Assembly: GCA_902470915.1 (NCBI GenBank)
Contig: CABRIB010000025.1
Location: forward strand, 1 to 21,422
Direction of reading: 5' to 3'
DNA: 21,422 bases
From: an uncultured Collinsella sp.
GTDB taxonomy: Bacteria; Actinomycetota; Coriobacteriia; Coriobacteriales; Coriobacteriaceae
A program made the translations under genes and the position numbers. A model generated the notes under the pieces. That model saw nothing but the letters and a program-made list of their open reading frames with translations. It had not been told where the DNA came from and did not search any database. Of this stretch, positions 1-8,267 are shown piece by piece. Position 1 is the stretch's first letter; every line of letters starts with the position of its first letter.

Positions 1-44
1 CACAAGGAGTATCGTCGGCAGCGTCAGATGTGTATAAGAGACAG
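1..44 (+). other. Residual Illumina Nextera i5/Read-1 adapter (not genomic)
   Basis: Positions 26-44 are the 19-base Tn5 mosaic end used in Nextera libraries (AGATGTGTATAAGAGACAG). Positions 12-25 are the Read-1 transposon primer (TCGTCGGCAGCGTC). Positions 4-11 (AAGGAGTA) match the Nextera S507/N507 i5 index, and 1-3 (cac) match the end of the P5 flow-cell oligo. The order is exactly that of a sequenced P5 adapter, so genomic sequence begins at 45. The adapter happens to be open in the reading frame of the gene at 45-1087, so automatic gene calling would add foreign residues to that protein. Confidence 0.97.
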
Positions 45-1087
45 ATCTTGTCGAGCAGGCTAAAGTGCGTCTTGCCCTCGCCGATCTTGGCGGCCTCGAG
101 CTCCACCTCATGCAGGATGTCCTCGAGGTTCTCGTTGAGCTCGTCGATCTCAAAGCCGTTAGAAGGATGGAACGGCAACGCGATCATGGGCTTAATACTC
201 GACAGATCGACTTCGACGCAGCCGTCGTAGTAGGCAACATCGGCGGGCTTGAGCTCGCGGTAGTCCTCGCCGCGGCCGTGCATGGTCAAAAACGCGTGCG
301 TGTCCTCGTCGGTGGCCCAGATGCTCGACAGGCAGGTGGTCTCGGTGGTCATGACATCGACGCCGTTGCGGTAGTCGGTCGTCATGCTCGCGATGCCGGG
401 GCCCACAAACTCCATGACCTTGTTCTTGACGTAGCCCTTGGCAAAGACCGCCTTGATGATGGCGAGCGCCACGTCGTGCGGACCGACGCCGGGGCGCGGG
501 GCGCCCGTGAGGTAGATGGCGACGACGCCGGGATAGGCGACATCGTAGGTGTCGCGCAGCAGCTGCTTTGCCAGCTCGCCACCGCCCTCGCCCACGGCCA
601 TGGTGCCCAGAGCGCCGTAACGGGTGTGCGAGTCGGAGCCCAGGATCATCTTGCCACAGCCGGCGAAGTTCTCACGCATAAAGGAGTGAATGACCGCGAT
701 ATGGGGCGGAACGAAGATGCCGCCGTACTTTTTGGCAGCCGAGAGGCCAAAGACGTGGTCGTCCTCGTTGATGGTGCCTCCCACGGCACACAGCGAGTTA
801 TGGCAGTTGGTGAGCACGTAAGGCAGCGGGAACTGCTCCATGCCCGAGGCGCGCGCCGTCTGGATAATGCCGACAAAGGTGATGTCGTGGCTCGCCATGG
901 CGTCGAAGCGAATCTTGAGCGCCTCGGGGTCGCCAGACGTGTTGTGTGCTTGAAGGATCGAATACGCGATGGTGCCACGCTTGGCATCCTCGGGCGTCTG
1001 CGTAATGCCGCGCTCGGCAGCCTCAGCCGCAGGCACAACCTCGCTGCCGCCGCACAGGTAGATGCCGTCCTCGTACAGCTTAACCAT
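45..1087 (-). CDS. Aconitase-superfamily hydratase (YbhJ-like), C-terminus missing
   Basis: About 347 N-terminal residues of an aconitase-like Fe-S hydro-lyase. The start is ATG at 1087, with a GGGAG ribosome site five bases upstream. Residues 151-158 (SDSHTRYG), followed by GALGTMAVGEGGGE, match the substrate/cluster-loop region shared by aconitase and LeuC-type dehydratases. C95 and C100 in a TNCHNSLC stretch are also visible. The family normally binds a [4Fe-4S] cluster and dehydrates/rehydrates hydroxy acids in the cytoplasm, but the substrate cannot be read from this fragment. The overall look, with an ordinary start MVKLYEDGIYLCGG, resembles uncharacterised YbhJ-type hydratases rather than housekeeping AcnA or LeuC. 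The protein is truncated by the contig end at 45; a full-length member would be roughly 650-760 residues. The gene appears to stand alone, separated from hspR by a terminator. Confidence 0.75.
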
Positions 1088-1277
1088 ACTGTCTCCCACT
1101 CTGCCCGAAAGGCTCGGGCGCATAGCATACATTCGTTCAATATCGTGCCATAGAACGGTTGCGAGTGGGTTACGAATCTACACGTTCACTTTATCTCAGT
1201 AAAGTACAGGACAAGCCCGATGTGGGCAGGCAGATTTGGTGCAAGAGCGTCCCTTTCGACTAGTCGTTTAAGAACGT

Positions 1278-1320
1278 CCCCAATGACTACACCAGAGCGA
1301 GCAAGGCAACGCCGCAGGTA
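1278..1320. repeat. Short dispersed intergenic motif, copy 1
   Basis: Contains CCCAATGACTAC (1279-1290) and, after a variable spacer, GGCAACGCCGCAGGTA (1305-1320). The same two blocks, in the same order and orientation and with one base changed in the second, occur at 21291-21328 at the far end of the window. Both copies are intergenic. The function is unknown. Confidence 0.55.
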
Positions 1321-1365
1321 GAGGACGGACAGCGAGCGACGTCCAGAGCGAACAAGTTGGCATGA

Positions 1366-1406
1366 AAAAGGCAAGGCATAGACCTTCTGGTCATGCCTTG
1401 CCTTTT
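1366..1406 (-). terminator. Strong hairpin terminator of the dnaK-grpE-dnaJ-hspR operon
   Basis: Arms AAAAGGCAAGGCAT (1366-1379) and ATGCCTTGCCTTTT (1393-1406) pair perfectly. The stem continues, after one bulged A at 1380, with GACC and GGTC around a TTCT loop, giving 18 pairs. Read on the minus strand, the 3' arm runs into a CTTTTTC tract, as expected of an intrinsic terminator. The A-rich/T-rich ends make it potentially bidirectional. Confidence 0.75.
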
Positions 1407-1448
1407 GAATGACAAATTGTCGCTCTGGGCGGCGCGCAGCGTCGAGCC

Positions 1449-1476
1449 GTTACGCCGTTCGGCAGAACGGCGTAAC
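1449..1476 (-). other. Perfect 12-bp stem-loop abutting the hspR stop codon
   Basis: GTTACGCCGTTC (1449-1460) and GAACGGCGTAAC (1465-1476) are exact inverse complements with a four-base loop. The right arm ends one base from the hspR stop codon (1477-1479). There is no T-tract, so it is not by itself a terminator. It could protect the 3' end of the mRNA or be a REP-like repeat. Confidence 0.6.
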
Positions 1477-1893
1477 CTAGAGATCCCCGCCGGCGCCCAA
1501 AAGCTTGCGCATGACCTGTTCGGGGTTAACCGAGCCGTCGCGCGGGACCAGGGCGGTGATCTTCTTCTGCATCTTGTACTCGTGCAGCTCGTCCTCGAGC
1601 TGGCGCACGCGGGCACGGAGTTTTTCGTTCTCGCGCTCGCGCTCCTCGGCGCGCTCCTTCATATCGAGGATGCGCACCACGCCGGCAAGGTTGATGCCCT
1701 CGTCGGTCAGTTGGTTGATGAGTTCCAGACGCTCGATATCGGCACGCGAATACAGGCGCGTGTTACCGCCCGAGCGCTGAGGATTCACCAGGCCCTTGGA
1801 CTCGTAGACGCGCAGAGTCTGCGGATGCATGCCGGTCAGCTCGGCCGCCACGCTGATCATGTACAGCGGTTTGTTCCTATTGTCCTCGGCCAT
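1477..1893 (-). CDS. hspR: HspR, MerR-family heat-shock repressor
   Basis: 138 residues, the usual length for HspR. A MerR-type winged helix lies at about residues 10-60 (YMISVAAELTGMHPQTLRVYESKGL, then NTRLYSRADIERL), followed by a charged coiled coil at about 80-115 (ERAEERERENEKLRARV). In actinobacteria HspR represses the dnaK operon by binding HAIR inverted repeats, with DnaK as co-repressor, and being encoded last in the operon it controls fits that loop. It follows the J-protein gene by 72 bases and is followed by a hairpin and a terminator. No perfect HAIR site (CTTGAGT-N7-ACTCAAG) was seen upstream of dnaK, so the operator in this lineage may differ. Identification rests on the domain and the operon context. 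Confidence 0.92.
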   Translation of the reverse strand: MAEDNRNKPLYMISVAAELTGMHPQTLRVYESKGLVNPQRSGGNTRLYSRADIERLELINQLTDEGINLAGVVRILDMKERAEERERENEKLRARVRQLEDELHEYKMQKKITALVPRDGSVNPEQVMRKLLGAGGDL

Positions 1894-1965
1894 GCTACCT
1901 GACCCCTTTCCGTCTCGTTATCGTCCATCATAAGCCCGCGGGCGCGGGCGCGCGCCGCGACCGCC

Positions 1966-2931
1966 CTAGTACGTCGCCTTGTAACGGTTGACCTTCTCGC
2001 GATAGTCGCGCGTGTCGGTCTCCCGCAGCTTGGTCATGGCATCGCGCTCGTCGTCGGACAGGTTCGTGGGGACCTGCACCTTAATCTCGACAAGCAGCGC
2101 GCCTGTGCGGCCACGGTGCTTAACGTCGGGCGCCCCCATCTCCTTAAAGCGGAACTTCTTGCCCGTCTGGGTACCCGCGGGCACTTTCAAACGGACCGTC
2201 GCACCGCCGGGCGTAGGCACGTCCACCGTGCAGCCGAGCGCCGCCTCGTAGACCGAGACCGGTACCTCCATGGTCACATCGGCGCCTTTGCGCTTAAACA
2301 GCGGGTGCTCCTCCACATGCGTGGTCACGACCAGGTCACCGCGCTCGCCACCCGCAACGCCATACTCGCCGCGACGCTTGTAGCGTAGCTTGCCGCCGTC
2401 GACCGCGCCCGCGGGCACTGAGACCGTGATGGTCTGCTGCTCGCCCGTCGAAGGAATGCGATAGGTGACTTTGTGAGTCACGCCGCGGAACGCGTCCTCG
2501 GCCGTTACGTCGACAGTCAGCGACAGGTCGCCGCCCTTGCGCGCGCGGCTGCGACCCGCGCCGGCACCGGCAGCGCCCGCAGCCCCGGCAAAGCCCGAGC
2601 CCCAATCGCTGCCCCAGGCGCCATTGCCGCTAAAGATGCTGTCGAAGATGTCGCCCCAGCCGCTGGCGCCCGCGCCGGCACCGTAGCCGCCGCCATACGC
2701 GCCGCCTGCGCCCGGCATGCCGCCAAACATGAGCATCTGGTCGTACTCTTTGCGCTTCTTCTCGTCCGAAAGCGTCTCGTAGGCCTCGCTGATCTCCTTG
2801 AACTTGGCCTCGTCGCCGCCGGCATCGGGGTGATATTTTTGCGCGAGCTTGCGAAACGCGCTCTTGATCTCTTTGTCGGAGGCGCTCTTGGATACGCCCA
2901 GGATGTCATAGAAGGTTTTGCCTGCAGCCAT
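1966..2931 (-). CDS. dnaJ: DnaJ-type co-chaperone without zinc finger (class B, CbpA-like)
   Basis: 321 residues. The J domain spans about 5-70 with the HPD motif at residues 34-36, which stimulates the ATPase of DnaK. A Gly/Ala/Phe-rich linker with GAGGAYGGGYGAGAGASG lies at about 72-125, then two C-terminal beta-sandwich substrate-binding domains at about 135-300. The four CxxCxGxG zinc repeats of canonical DnaJ are absent, so by architecture this is a class B (CbpA/DnaJB-like) J-protein, even though it holds the operon position usually given to DnaJ. The gene lies 108 bases after grpE, across a strong GC-rich hairpin, and upstream of hspR. A canonical zinc-finger DnaJ may exist elsewhere in the genome. 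Confidence 0.92.
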   Translation of the reverse strand: MAAGKTFYDILGVSKSASDKEIKSAFRKLAQKYHPDAGGDEAKFKEISEAYETLSDEKKRKEYDQMLMFGGMPGAGGAYGGGYGAGAGASGWGDIFDSIFSGNGAWGSDWGSGFAGAAGAAGAGAGRSRARKGGDLSLTVDVTAEDAFRGVTHKVTYRIPSTGEQQTITVSVPAGAVDGGKLRYKRRGEYGVAGGERGDLVVTTHVEEHPLFKRKGADVTMEVPVSVYEAALGCTVDVPTPGGATVRLKVPAGTQTGKKFRFKEMGAPDVKHRGRTGALLVEIKVQVPTNLSDDERDAMTKLRETDTRDYREKVNRYKATY

Positions 2932-3004
2932 CGTAGCTCCTCTCCTGTTATATCCGCCGTCCCTGCGGACGGCGGCTCATGCTGTCATATGGCACTAGGC
3001 CAGA

Positions 3005-3034
3005 AAGGGCCCCGGGTGTTGCCCCGGGGCCCTT
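3005..3034 (-). terminator. GC-rich hairpin between grpE and dnaJ (attenuator or processing site)
   Basis: AAGGGCCCCGGG (3005-3016) and CCCGGGGCCCTT (3023-3034) pair perfectly over 12 bp around a six-base loop. It begins a few bases after the grpE stop codon. On the minus strand the arm ends CCCTTTCTGG, a weak T-tract. It could therefore reduce read-through from grpE into the J-protein and hspR, or stabilise the dnaK-grpE message, giving more DnaK/GrpE than DnaJ/HspR. Confidence 0.6.
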
Positions 3035-3039
3035 CTCAA

Positions 3040-3882
3040 TTACTCCTCGGTGCTCTCGGCCGTATCGGCCGCGGCATCCTCGGGCGCCGCTTCGGGCTCC
3101 GGTGCGGGGCGTTTCTCGCCACCGTAGGTCACCGTCACCATCGCGGAACGCAGGATGCGATCCGCCATGCGGTAGCCCTTCTGGTACACGTCGTTGACGG
3201 TCTCGTCGTACTGCGATGCGTCCTCGACACGCCCCACGGCCTGGTGCTCGAGCGGATCGAACGCCTCGCCCTTGGGGTCGATGGGCTCAACGCCCTCGTG
3301 CGCAAACACATCGAGCAGCTTGGCATGCACCGCATCAACGCCATCGACGAACTGCTTAAAATCGTCGGAAAGCTCCTGGCTACGGGCATGGTCGATTGCA
3401 CGCTCGATATCGTCAACCACCGGCAGCAGCGCAGTGACGAGCTTCTCGGTCGCGCGCTCGCGCTCGGCGATGCGCTCGTTGGCAGTGCGGCGACGGAAGT
3501 TCTCCCAGTCGGCCTGAAGACGGGCGGTACGCTCGGTGGCGTCCTTTGCCTTGTCCTCGGCGGCCTTCTGGGCCTCTGCCGCAGCATCGAGCTCGCTGCG
3601 CACGTCGGCGAGCTCCTTTTGGGCCTGCTCGAACTTGAGCTTAAAGTCGTTATCGGCGGCTTCCTCACCGGCGCGGATAGCAGCTTCCACCATCTCGTCC
3701 TCGGTCATCGTCGCCTCCTTGTTGGAATCCTCTACCTGGTTCTCGGCAGCCTCGGCGGCCGGGGCCTCGTTGGCCTCGGTAACGTCTGCGGCCTCTACGG
3801 GAATCTTCACGTCCTTCTCCTCAGAGTCAACGGGGGCGGCGCCAGCGGCGGCCGCCTCCGTGCGAGCTTTACGGGCGGACAT
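3040..3882 (-). CDS. grpE: GrpE nucleotide exchange factor of DnaK
   Basis: 280 residues, longer than most GrpE proteins (about 200) because of an acidic, low-complexity N-terminal region (about 1-75, rich in Ala and Glu) and an acidic Ala/Pro/Glu tail. The core is typical: a long coiled coil (about 80-150) with LQADWENFRRRTANERI, then the beta-domain with HEGVEPIDPKGEAFDPLEHQA and YQKGYRMADRILRSAMVTV. GrpE releases ADP from DnaK in the cytoplasm. The ATG lies two bases after the dnaK stop codon (TAATCATG), so the two are probably translationally coupled. Confidence 0.95.
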   Translation of the reverse strand: MSARKARTEAAAAGAAPVDSEEKDVKIPVEAADVTEANEAPAAEAAENQVEDSNKEATMTEDEMVEAAIRAGEEAADNDFKLKFEQAQKELADVRSELDAAAEAQKAAEDKAKDATERTARLQADWENFRRRTANERIAERERATEKLVTALLPVVDDIERAIDHARSQELSDDFKQFVDGVDAVHAKLLDVFAHEGVEPIDPKGEAFDPLEHQAVGRVEDASQYDETVNDVYQKGYRMADRILRSAMVTVTYGGEKRPAPEPEAAPEDAAADTAESTEE

Positions 3883-3884
3883 GA

Positions 3885-5777
<1,893 letters not shown>

Positions 5778-5805
5778 TAGAAATTCCCTCTCTCTTGTGC
5801 GTTTG

Positions 5806-5833
5806 CACCGACTCGGCGGTCTGCCGAGCGGTG
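5806..5833 (-). promoter_or_regulatory. Hairpin in the dnaK mRNA leader
   Basis: CACCGACTCGGC (5806-5817) and GCCGAGCGGTG (5823-5833) form 11 pairs with one bulged A around a five-base loop. It lies in the untranslated leader, 28 bases before the dnaK ATG and upstream of the GAGAGAGGG ribosome site. It may stabilise the message. It does not mask the ribosome site, so it is not an obvious RNA thermometer. Confidence 0.45.
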
Positions 5834-6039
5834 TTTCGGCTTGTCTTTCAGGATGTAGTGTATCCCCTTATGGGCCGGAATATACAAAATCTAAGTCAAT
5901 TCATATAAGATTTCTTATTGCCGAGAGTTTAGGTTCTTAAATGCGCAGGTAGATGCGCTGTTTGAGTTCTAGGCAAATCTATCGAGATCTATGTAGAGAT
6001 GGCTGAGGCTTGGGTCCGAGGGTGCCTGGGGCTGCCTTG

Positions 6040-6211
6040 CGGAAAGCTCGTCCCGTTTTGAGCGTGGATTCCGGGCCGCGGTTTCCGTCTGAAGGCTCAA
6101 CCGGAAACCGCGGCCCGTTTTGAGAGCTGATACCGGGTCGCAGTTTCCGCTAGCGGGCCCAACCGGAAACTGTAACCCGGTTTTCGGCCAAATAACGGGA
6201 TGCCCTTTCCG
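6040..6211. repeat. 172-nt structured intergenic element, copy A
   Basis: Six units alternate CGGAAA...CCCG and CGGG...TTTCCG. The central pairs form two hairpins. The first has CGGGCCGCGGTTTCCG (6072-6087) pairing perfectly with 6102-6117. The second pairs 6133-6149 with 6164-6180 with one mismatch and one wobble. Both have 14-nt loops. The outer units (6040-6055 and 6196-6211) can pair with each other, giving a predicted three-way junction. TTCGGCCAAA lies at 6183-6192. A diverged copy of identical length is at 21044-21215. Confidence 0.7.
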
Positions 6212-6260
6212 CAGGCGCGCTCAATAGCTCAATATTTCAAGTCACCTTTAGCTAACATTT

Positions 6261-6293
6261 GCGCAGCTCAACGGCCCCACCTGCGCGTTTTTT
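6261..6293 (+). terminator. Intrinsic terminator on + strand with no gene upstream
   Basis: GCGCAG (6261-6266) and CTGCGC (6281-6286) form a six-base stem with a 14-nt loop, followed by GTTTTTT. The strand is that of the ferredoxin gene, but the site lies before its promoter. It would end a transcript coming from the divergent region, possibly one containing the 172-nt element. Confidence 0.5.
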
Positions 6294-6345
6294 AGTAAAC
6301 CTTGGCATACTCGGCGAACGGTATGAAGATGCCGGCCAGAGGGTA

Positions 6346-6373
6346 TTGCAAACGGTCGCTCCCGTGGTATGTT
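6346..6373 (+). promoter_or_regulatory. Possible ferredoxin promoter
   Basis: TTGCAA (6346-6351) and TATGTT (6368-6373) are separated by 16 bases, each matching four of six consensus positions. They lie about 60 bases before the ferredoxin ATG and just after the + strand terminator. This is a weak prediction based on spacing and position. Confidence 0.35.
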
Positions 6374-6434
6374 TTTGCCCGAATCAAACCGGCGCGCATC
6401 GTCTGTAGCGTCGGTCAACAGAGAGGAAACTACC

Positions 6435-6620
6435 ATGGCTCATCCCGTAATTGATGCCGACGAGTGCATCGCTTGTGGCGTTTGCGTCGACTCCTGCCCC
6501 GCTGGCGTTCTGGAGCTCCAGGACGTCGCTACCGTCGCTGACGAGGACTCCTGCGTCGCCTGTGGCGCTTGCCAGGACGCTTGCCCCGCTGGCGCGATCA
6601 CCGAGATCGTCGAGGAGTAA
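6435..6620 (+). CDS. 2[4Fe-4S] bacterial-type ferredoxin
   Basis: 61 residues with two complete cluster motifs: ECIACGVCVDSCPAG and SCVACGACQDACPAG. These eight cysteines form the classic clostridial 2[4Fe-4S] pattern. The protein is small, acidic and cytoplasmic, and carries low-potential electrons in anaerobic metabolism (pyruvate oxidation, hydrogenase or radical enzymes). The start is the ATG at 6435 with GAGAGG upstream; the frame is open further 5' but gives residues unlike any ferredoxin. It is a single-gene unit closed by a strong terminator. Likely partners are not nearby, apart from the Fe-S enzyme NadA and the hydrogenase maturation genes in the same window. Confidence 0.95.
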   Translation: MAHPVIDADECIACGVCVDSCPAGVLELQDVATVADEDSCVACGACQDACPAGAITEIVEE

Positions 6621-6656
6621 CAACTCCCCCACTTGCACACTCAAAAGTACACCGTG

Positions 6657-6704
6657 CACAAAAAAGGAGGCCTCCGCATCGCCGCGGAGGCCTCCTTTTT
6701 TGTG
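6657..6704 (+). terminator. Ferredoxin terminator, 21-bp perfect stem
   Basis: Left arm 6657-6677 and right arm 6684-6704 are exact inverse complements with a six-base loop (ATCGCC). The GGAGGCCTCC core is flanked by A6 on the left and T6 on the right, so it can stop transcription in both directions. It lies 37 bases after the ferredoxin stop codon. Confidence 0.9.
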
Positions 6705-6750
6705 CGGATAACTAATTTGGCACCGCCGTTGGTTGAACTCGCGCCAGCGA

Positions 6751-6848
6751 AAACGCCCCATTTGAGGCAAGGTGGCCTGAAAGAGGAGGGAAGCGTACTC
6801 TGGTACGCGACCGACGATTGAAGGCCAGATTGTCCAAATGGGGCGTTT
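6751..6848 (-). terminator. Branched ~100-nt hairpin after niaR (terminator or intergenic repeat)
   Basis: AAACGCCCCATTTG (6751-6764) pairs perfectly with 6835-6848. Inside it, TGGCCT (6773-6778) pairs with AGGCCA (6822-6827), and GCGTAC (6793-6798) with GTACGC (6803-6808) around TCTG. On the minus strand the outer stem ends GGGGCGTTTTCGC, so it can terminate the nad operon from 10 bases after the niaR stop codon. Its length and layered structure are more than a terminator needs. Confidence 0.6.
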
Positions 6849-6858
6849 GCAGCGTCGG

Positions 6859-7404
6859 CTAAGAGAGATCGTCTTCGTAGGGCATCAGGTCTGCTAGGTA
6901 GCCTTTCTCCTTGAGCATGGCCTCGATCTCGTCGAGGGTCTGCTCGTCTTCCGCCGCGATGCGATGGAAGTGGTAGCCGCTCGTCACCGTTAGTAGTGGA
7001 AAGCTCTTGCCGCTCTCGATATCGCGCAGATAGCGCTCAACATCGCGACGATTGCGGATGTCCAGGTCGGCCGTGATCTTGCCGTACACACGATGGTTGA
7101 CGATCACGTTGAGCACGGCGCCGCCCGCGTCGACGATACTCGTAAGCTCGTCGCCCGCCTGCTCCACGCTGTGGCGCACCTTAACAAGACGCGTGGGCAC
7201 AGCGGGGCTGCTGGGGGCCTCCTGCAGCACGTAGCCGCGATTGGTCGCCACGATATCGTGCCCATCGGCGCGCAGCAGGGCGATGTCTTGCACGACAATC
7301 TGGCGGCTCACACCCACCTCACGAGCAAGTGCGCTGCCGGAGACGGGGCCCTTGGCTCCCTCGAGCACGCCCATGATGGCACGGCGACGCTCGCGGGCGT
7401 CCAT
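6859..7404 (-). CDS. niaR: NiaR, nicotinate-responsive repressor of NAD synthesis
   Basis: 181 residues, the family's usual size. An HTH_11 winged helix lies at about 5-60 (GSALAREVGVSRQIVVQDIALLRADG) and a 3H domain at about 75-175. H78, E86, H145 and H147 (in RHSVEQ, GDE and GYHFH) fit the metal-binding set of the 3H domain, and the third conserved His is H104 (NHRVYG). Members bind nicotinic acid and repress NAD synthesis or uptake genes. The ATG overlaps the nadC stop codon by one base (TAATG), so it is the last gene of nadA-nadB-nadC-niaR. It probably represses its own operon through the palindrome at 10768-10811. That it is NiaR and not another 3H regulator follows from the context. Confidence 0.93.
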   Translation of the reverse strand: MDARERRRAIMGVLEGAKGPVSGSALAREVGVSRQIVVQDIALLRADGHDIVATNRGYVLQEAPSSPAVPTRLVKVRHSVEQAGDELTSIVDAGGAVLNVIVNHRVYGKITADLDIRNRRDVERYLRDIESGKSFPLLTVTSGYHFHRIAAEDEQTLDEIEAMLKEKGYLADLMPYEDDLS

Positions 7405-8264
7405 TATTTACCGTCCAGCAGACGCAGGTGCTTAAGCGAGAGGTCGAGAATCGGCGCAGAGTGCGTCAGCGCCCCCGAGCTAATATAGTCGACACCCAGA
7501 TCGGCGAGTGCACGGATATTGCTGGCGTCCACGTTGCCCGAGCACTCGGTCTTGGCACGGCCGGCGATAAGCTCGATGGCGGCAGCCATATCGTCGTGGG
7601 TCATGTTGTCGAACATGATAATGTCGGCACCGGCCTCCACGGCCTCGCGCACCATGTCCAGGTTCTCGCACTCGATCTCGACCGTCGTGGTAAACGATGC
7701 ATGGGCGCGCGCCATCTCGATCGCACGCGTCACGCCACCGGCGGCGTCGATGTGGTTGTCCTTGAGCATGACAGCCGTCGACAGGTTATAGCGGTGGTTG
7801 CTGCCACCGCCGATCTCGACTGCCGCCTTTTCAAACACACGCATGCCCGGTGTGGTCTTGCGCGTGTCGACAAGCACGGTCTTGGTGCCCTCGAGCGCAG
7901 CCGCCATCCGATGCGTGTAAGTAGCGATGCCGCTCATGCGCTGCAGGTAGTTGAGTGCCACGCGCTCGCCCGAAAGCAGCACGCGCGCATCGCCGCGCAC
8001 CTGACCCACGTGGTCGCCGGCATGCACCTCGTCACCGTCGGCAACATCAAACAGCACCGAGCTCTGCGGATCCAGCAGCTCAAAGGTGCGAGCAAACACA
8101 TCCAAGCCGGCGATGATGCCATCGGCTTTGGCGATAAGCTCCACCGTGGCGGGGCGCGCCGTGGGGCACACGCTCGCCGTGCTCACGTCCTCAAAGGTAA
8201 TGTCCTCGCGCAGAGCCTGCAGAATCAGATCATCGACGACGAGTTTCATGGTAATGGGATTCAT
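7404..8264 (-). CDS. nadC: Nicotinate-nucleotide pyrophosphorylase (quinolinate phosphoribosyltransferase)
   Basis: 286 residues, normal for NadC. It converts quinolinate and PRPP to nicotinate mononucleotide, CO2 and PPi, the third step of de novo NAD synthesis. An N-terminal alpha/beta domain (about 1-110) is followed by the type II PRTase barrel with LVDTRKTTPGMRVFEKAAV, GGGSNHRYNLSTAVMLKDNH and IECENL...ADIIMFDNM. The chosen ATG at 8264 has GGAGGAG six bases upstream (8271-8277); an internal ATG at 8249 has no such site. It starts three bases after the nadB stop codon and its own stop codon overlaps niaR, indicating tight coupling. Confidence 0.97.
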   Translation of the reverse strand: MNPITMKLVVDDLILQALREDITFEDVSTASVCPTARPATVELIAKADGIIAGLDVFARTFELLDPQSSVLFDVADGDEVHAGDHVGQVRGDARVLLSGERVALNYLQRMSGIATYTHRMAAALEGTKTVLVDTRKTTPGMRVFEKAAVEIGGGSNHRYNLSTAVMLKDNHIDAAGGVTRAIEMARAHASFTTTVEIECENLDMVREAVEAGADIIMFDNMTHDDMAAAIELIAGRAKTECSGNVDASNIRALADLGVDYISSGALTHSAPILDLSLKHLRLLDGK

Positions 8265-8267
8265 GGT

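Larger units (their letters stand above)
1088..1476. other. Gene-free region between the hydratase and hspR
   Basis: No credible coding sequence is seen. The region holds a small hairpin in the hydratase leader (GCCCGA at 1103-1108 and TCGGGC at 1114-1119, loop AAGGC), and an inverted repeat with ACTTTA and TAAAGT arms at 1188-1205 that could be an operator. It also has a 10-bp palindrome CGACTAGTCG at 1257-1266, a short dispersed repeat at 1278-1320, and two strong hairpins downstream of hspR. No convincing -35/-10 pair for the hydratase was found. Confidence 0.6.
5778..6434. other. Long divergent intergenic region, dnaK to ferredoxin
   Basis: 657 bases with no credible gene. From left to right it contains the dnaK leader with its hairpin, an AT-rich stretch at about 5875-5945 that must hold the dnaK promoter, the 172-nt structured repeat (6040-6211), a + strand terminator (6261-6293) and the presumed ferredoxin promoter. 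On the minus strand, TATATT at 5879-5884 is a possible -10 and TTGACT at 5894-5899 is -35-like, but the two are only nine bases apart, so they are not a pair. The terminator on the + strand, with no gene upstream of it, raises the possibility of a small RNA. Confidence 0.6.

Noticed and set aside
65..1153. 362-codon + strand frame at the left end
   Set aside because: It is antisense to the hydratase, whose conserved SDSHTRYG region is clear on the other strand.
1186..1374. 62-codon - strand frame between hspR and the hydratase
   Set aside because: It overlaps a dispersed repeat and the operon terminator, with no ribosome site or similarity to any family.
5778..6000. HAIR or CIRCE operator upstream of dnaK
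   Set aside because: Only a half-site-like ACTCAA (minus strand) was seen; no paired CTTGAGT-N7-ACTCAAG and no CIRCE repeat.
6219..6234. 8-base tandem duplication GCTCAATA
   Set aside because: Too short and simple to interpret; likely replication slippage.
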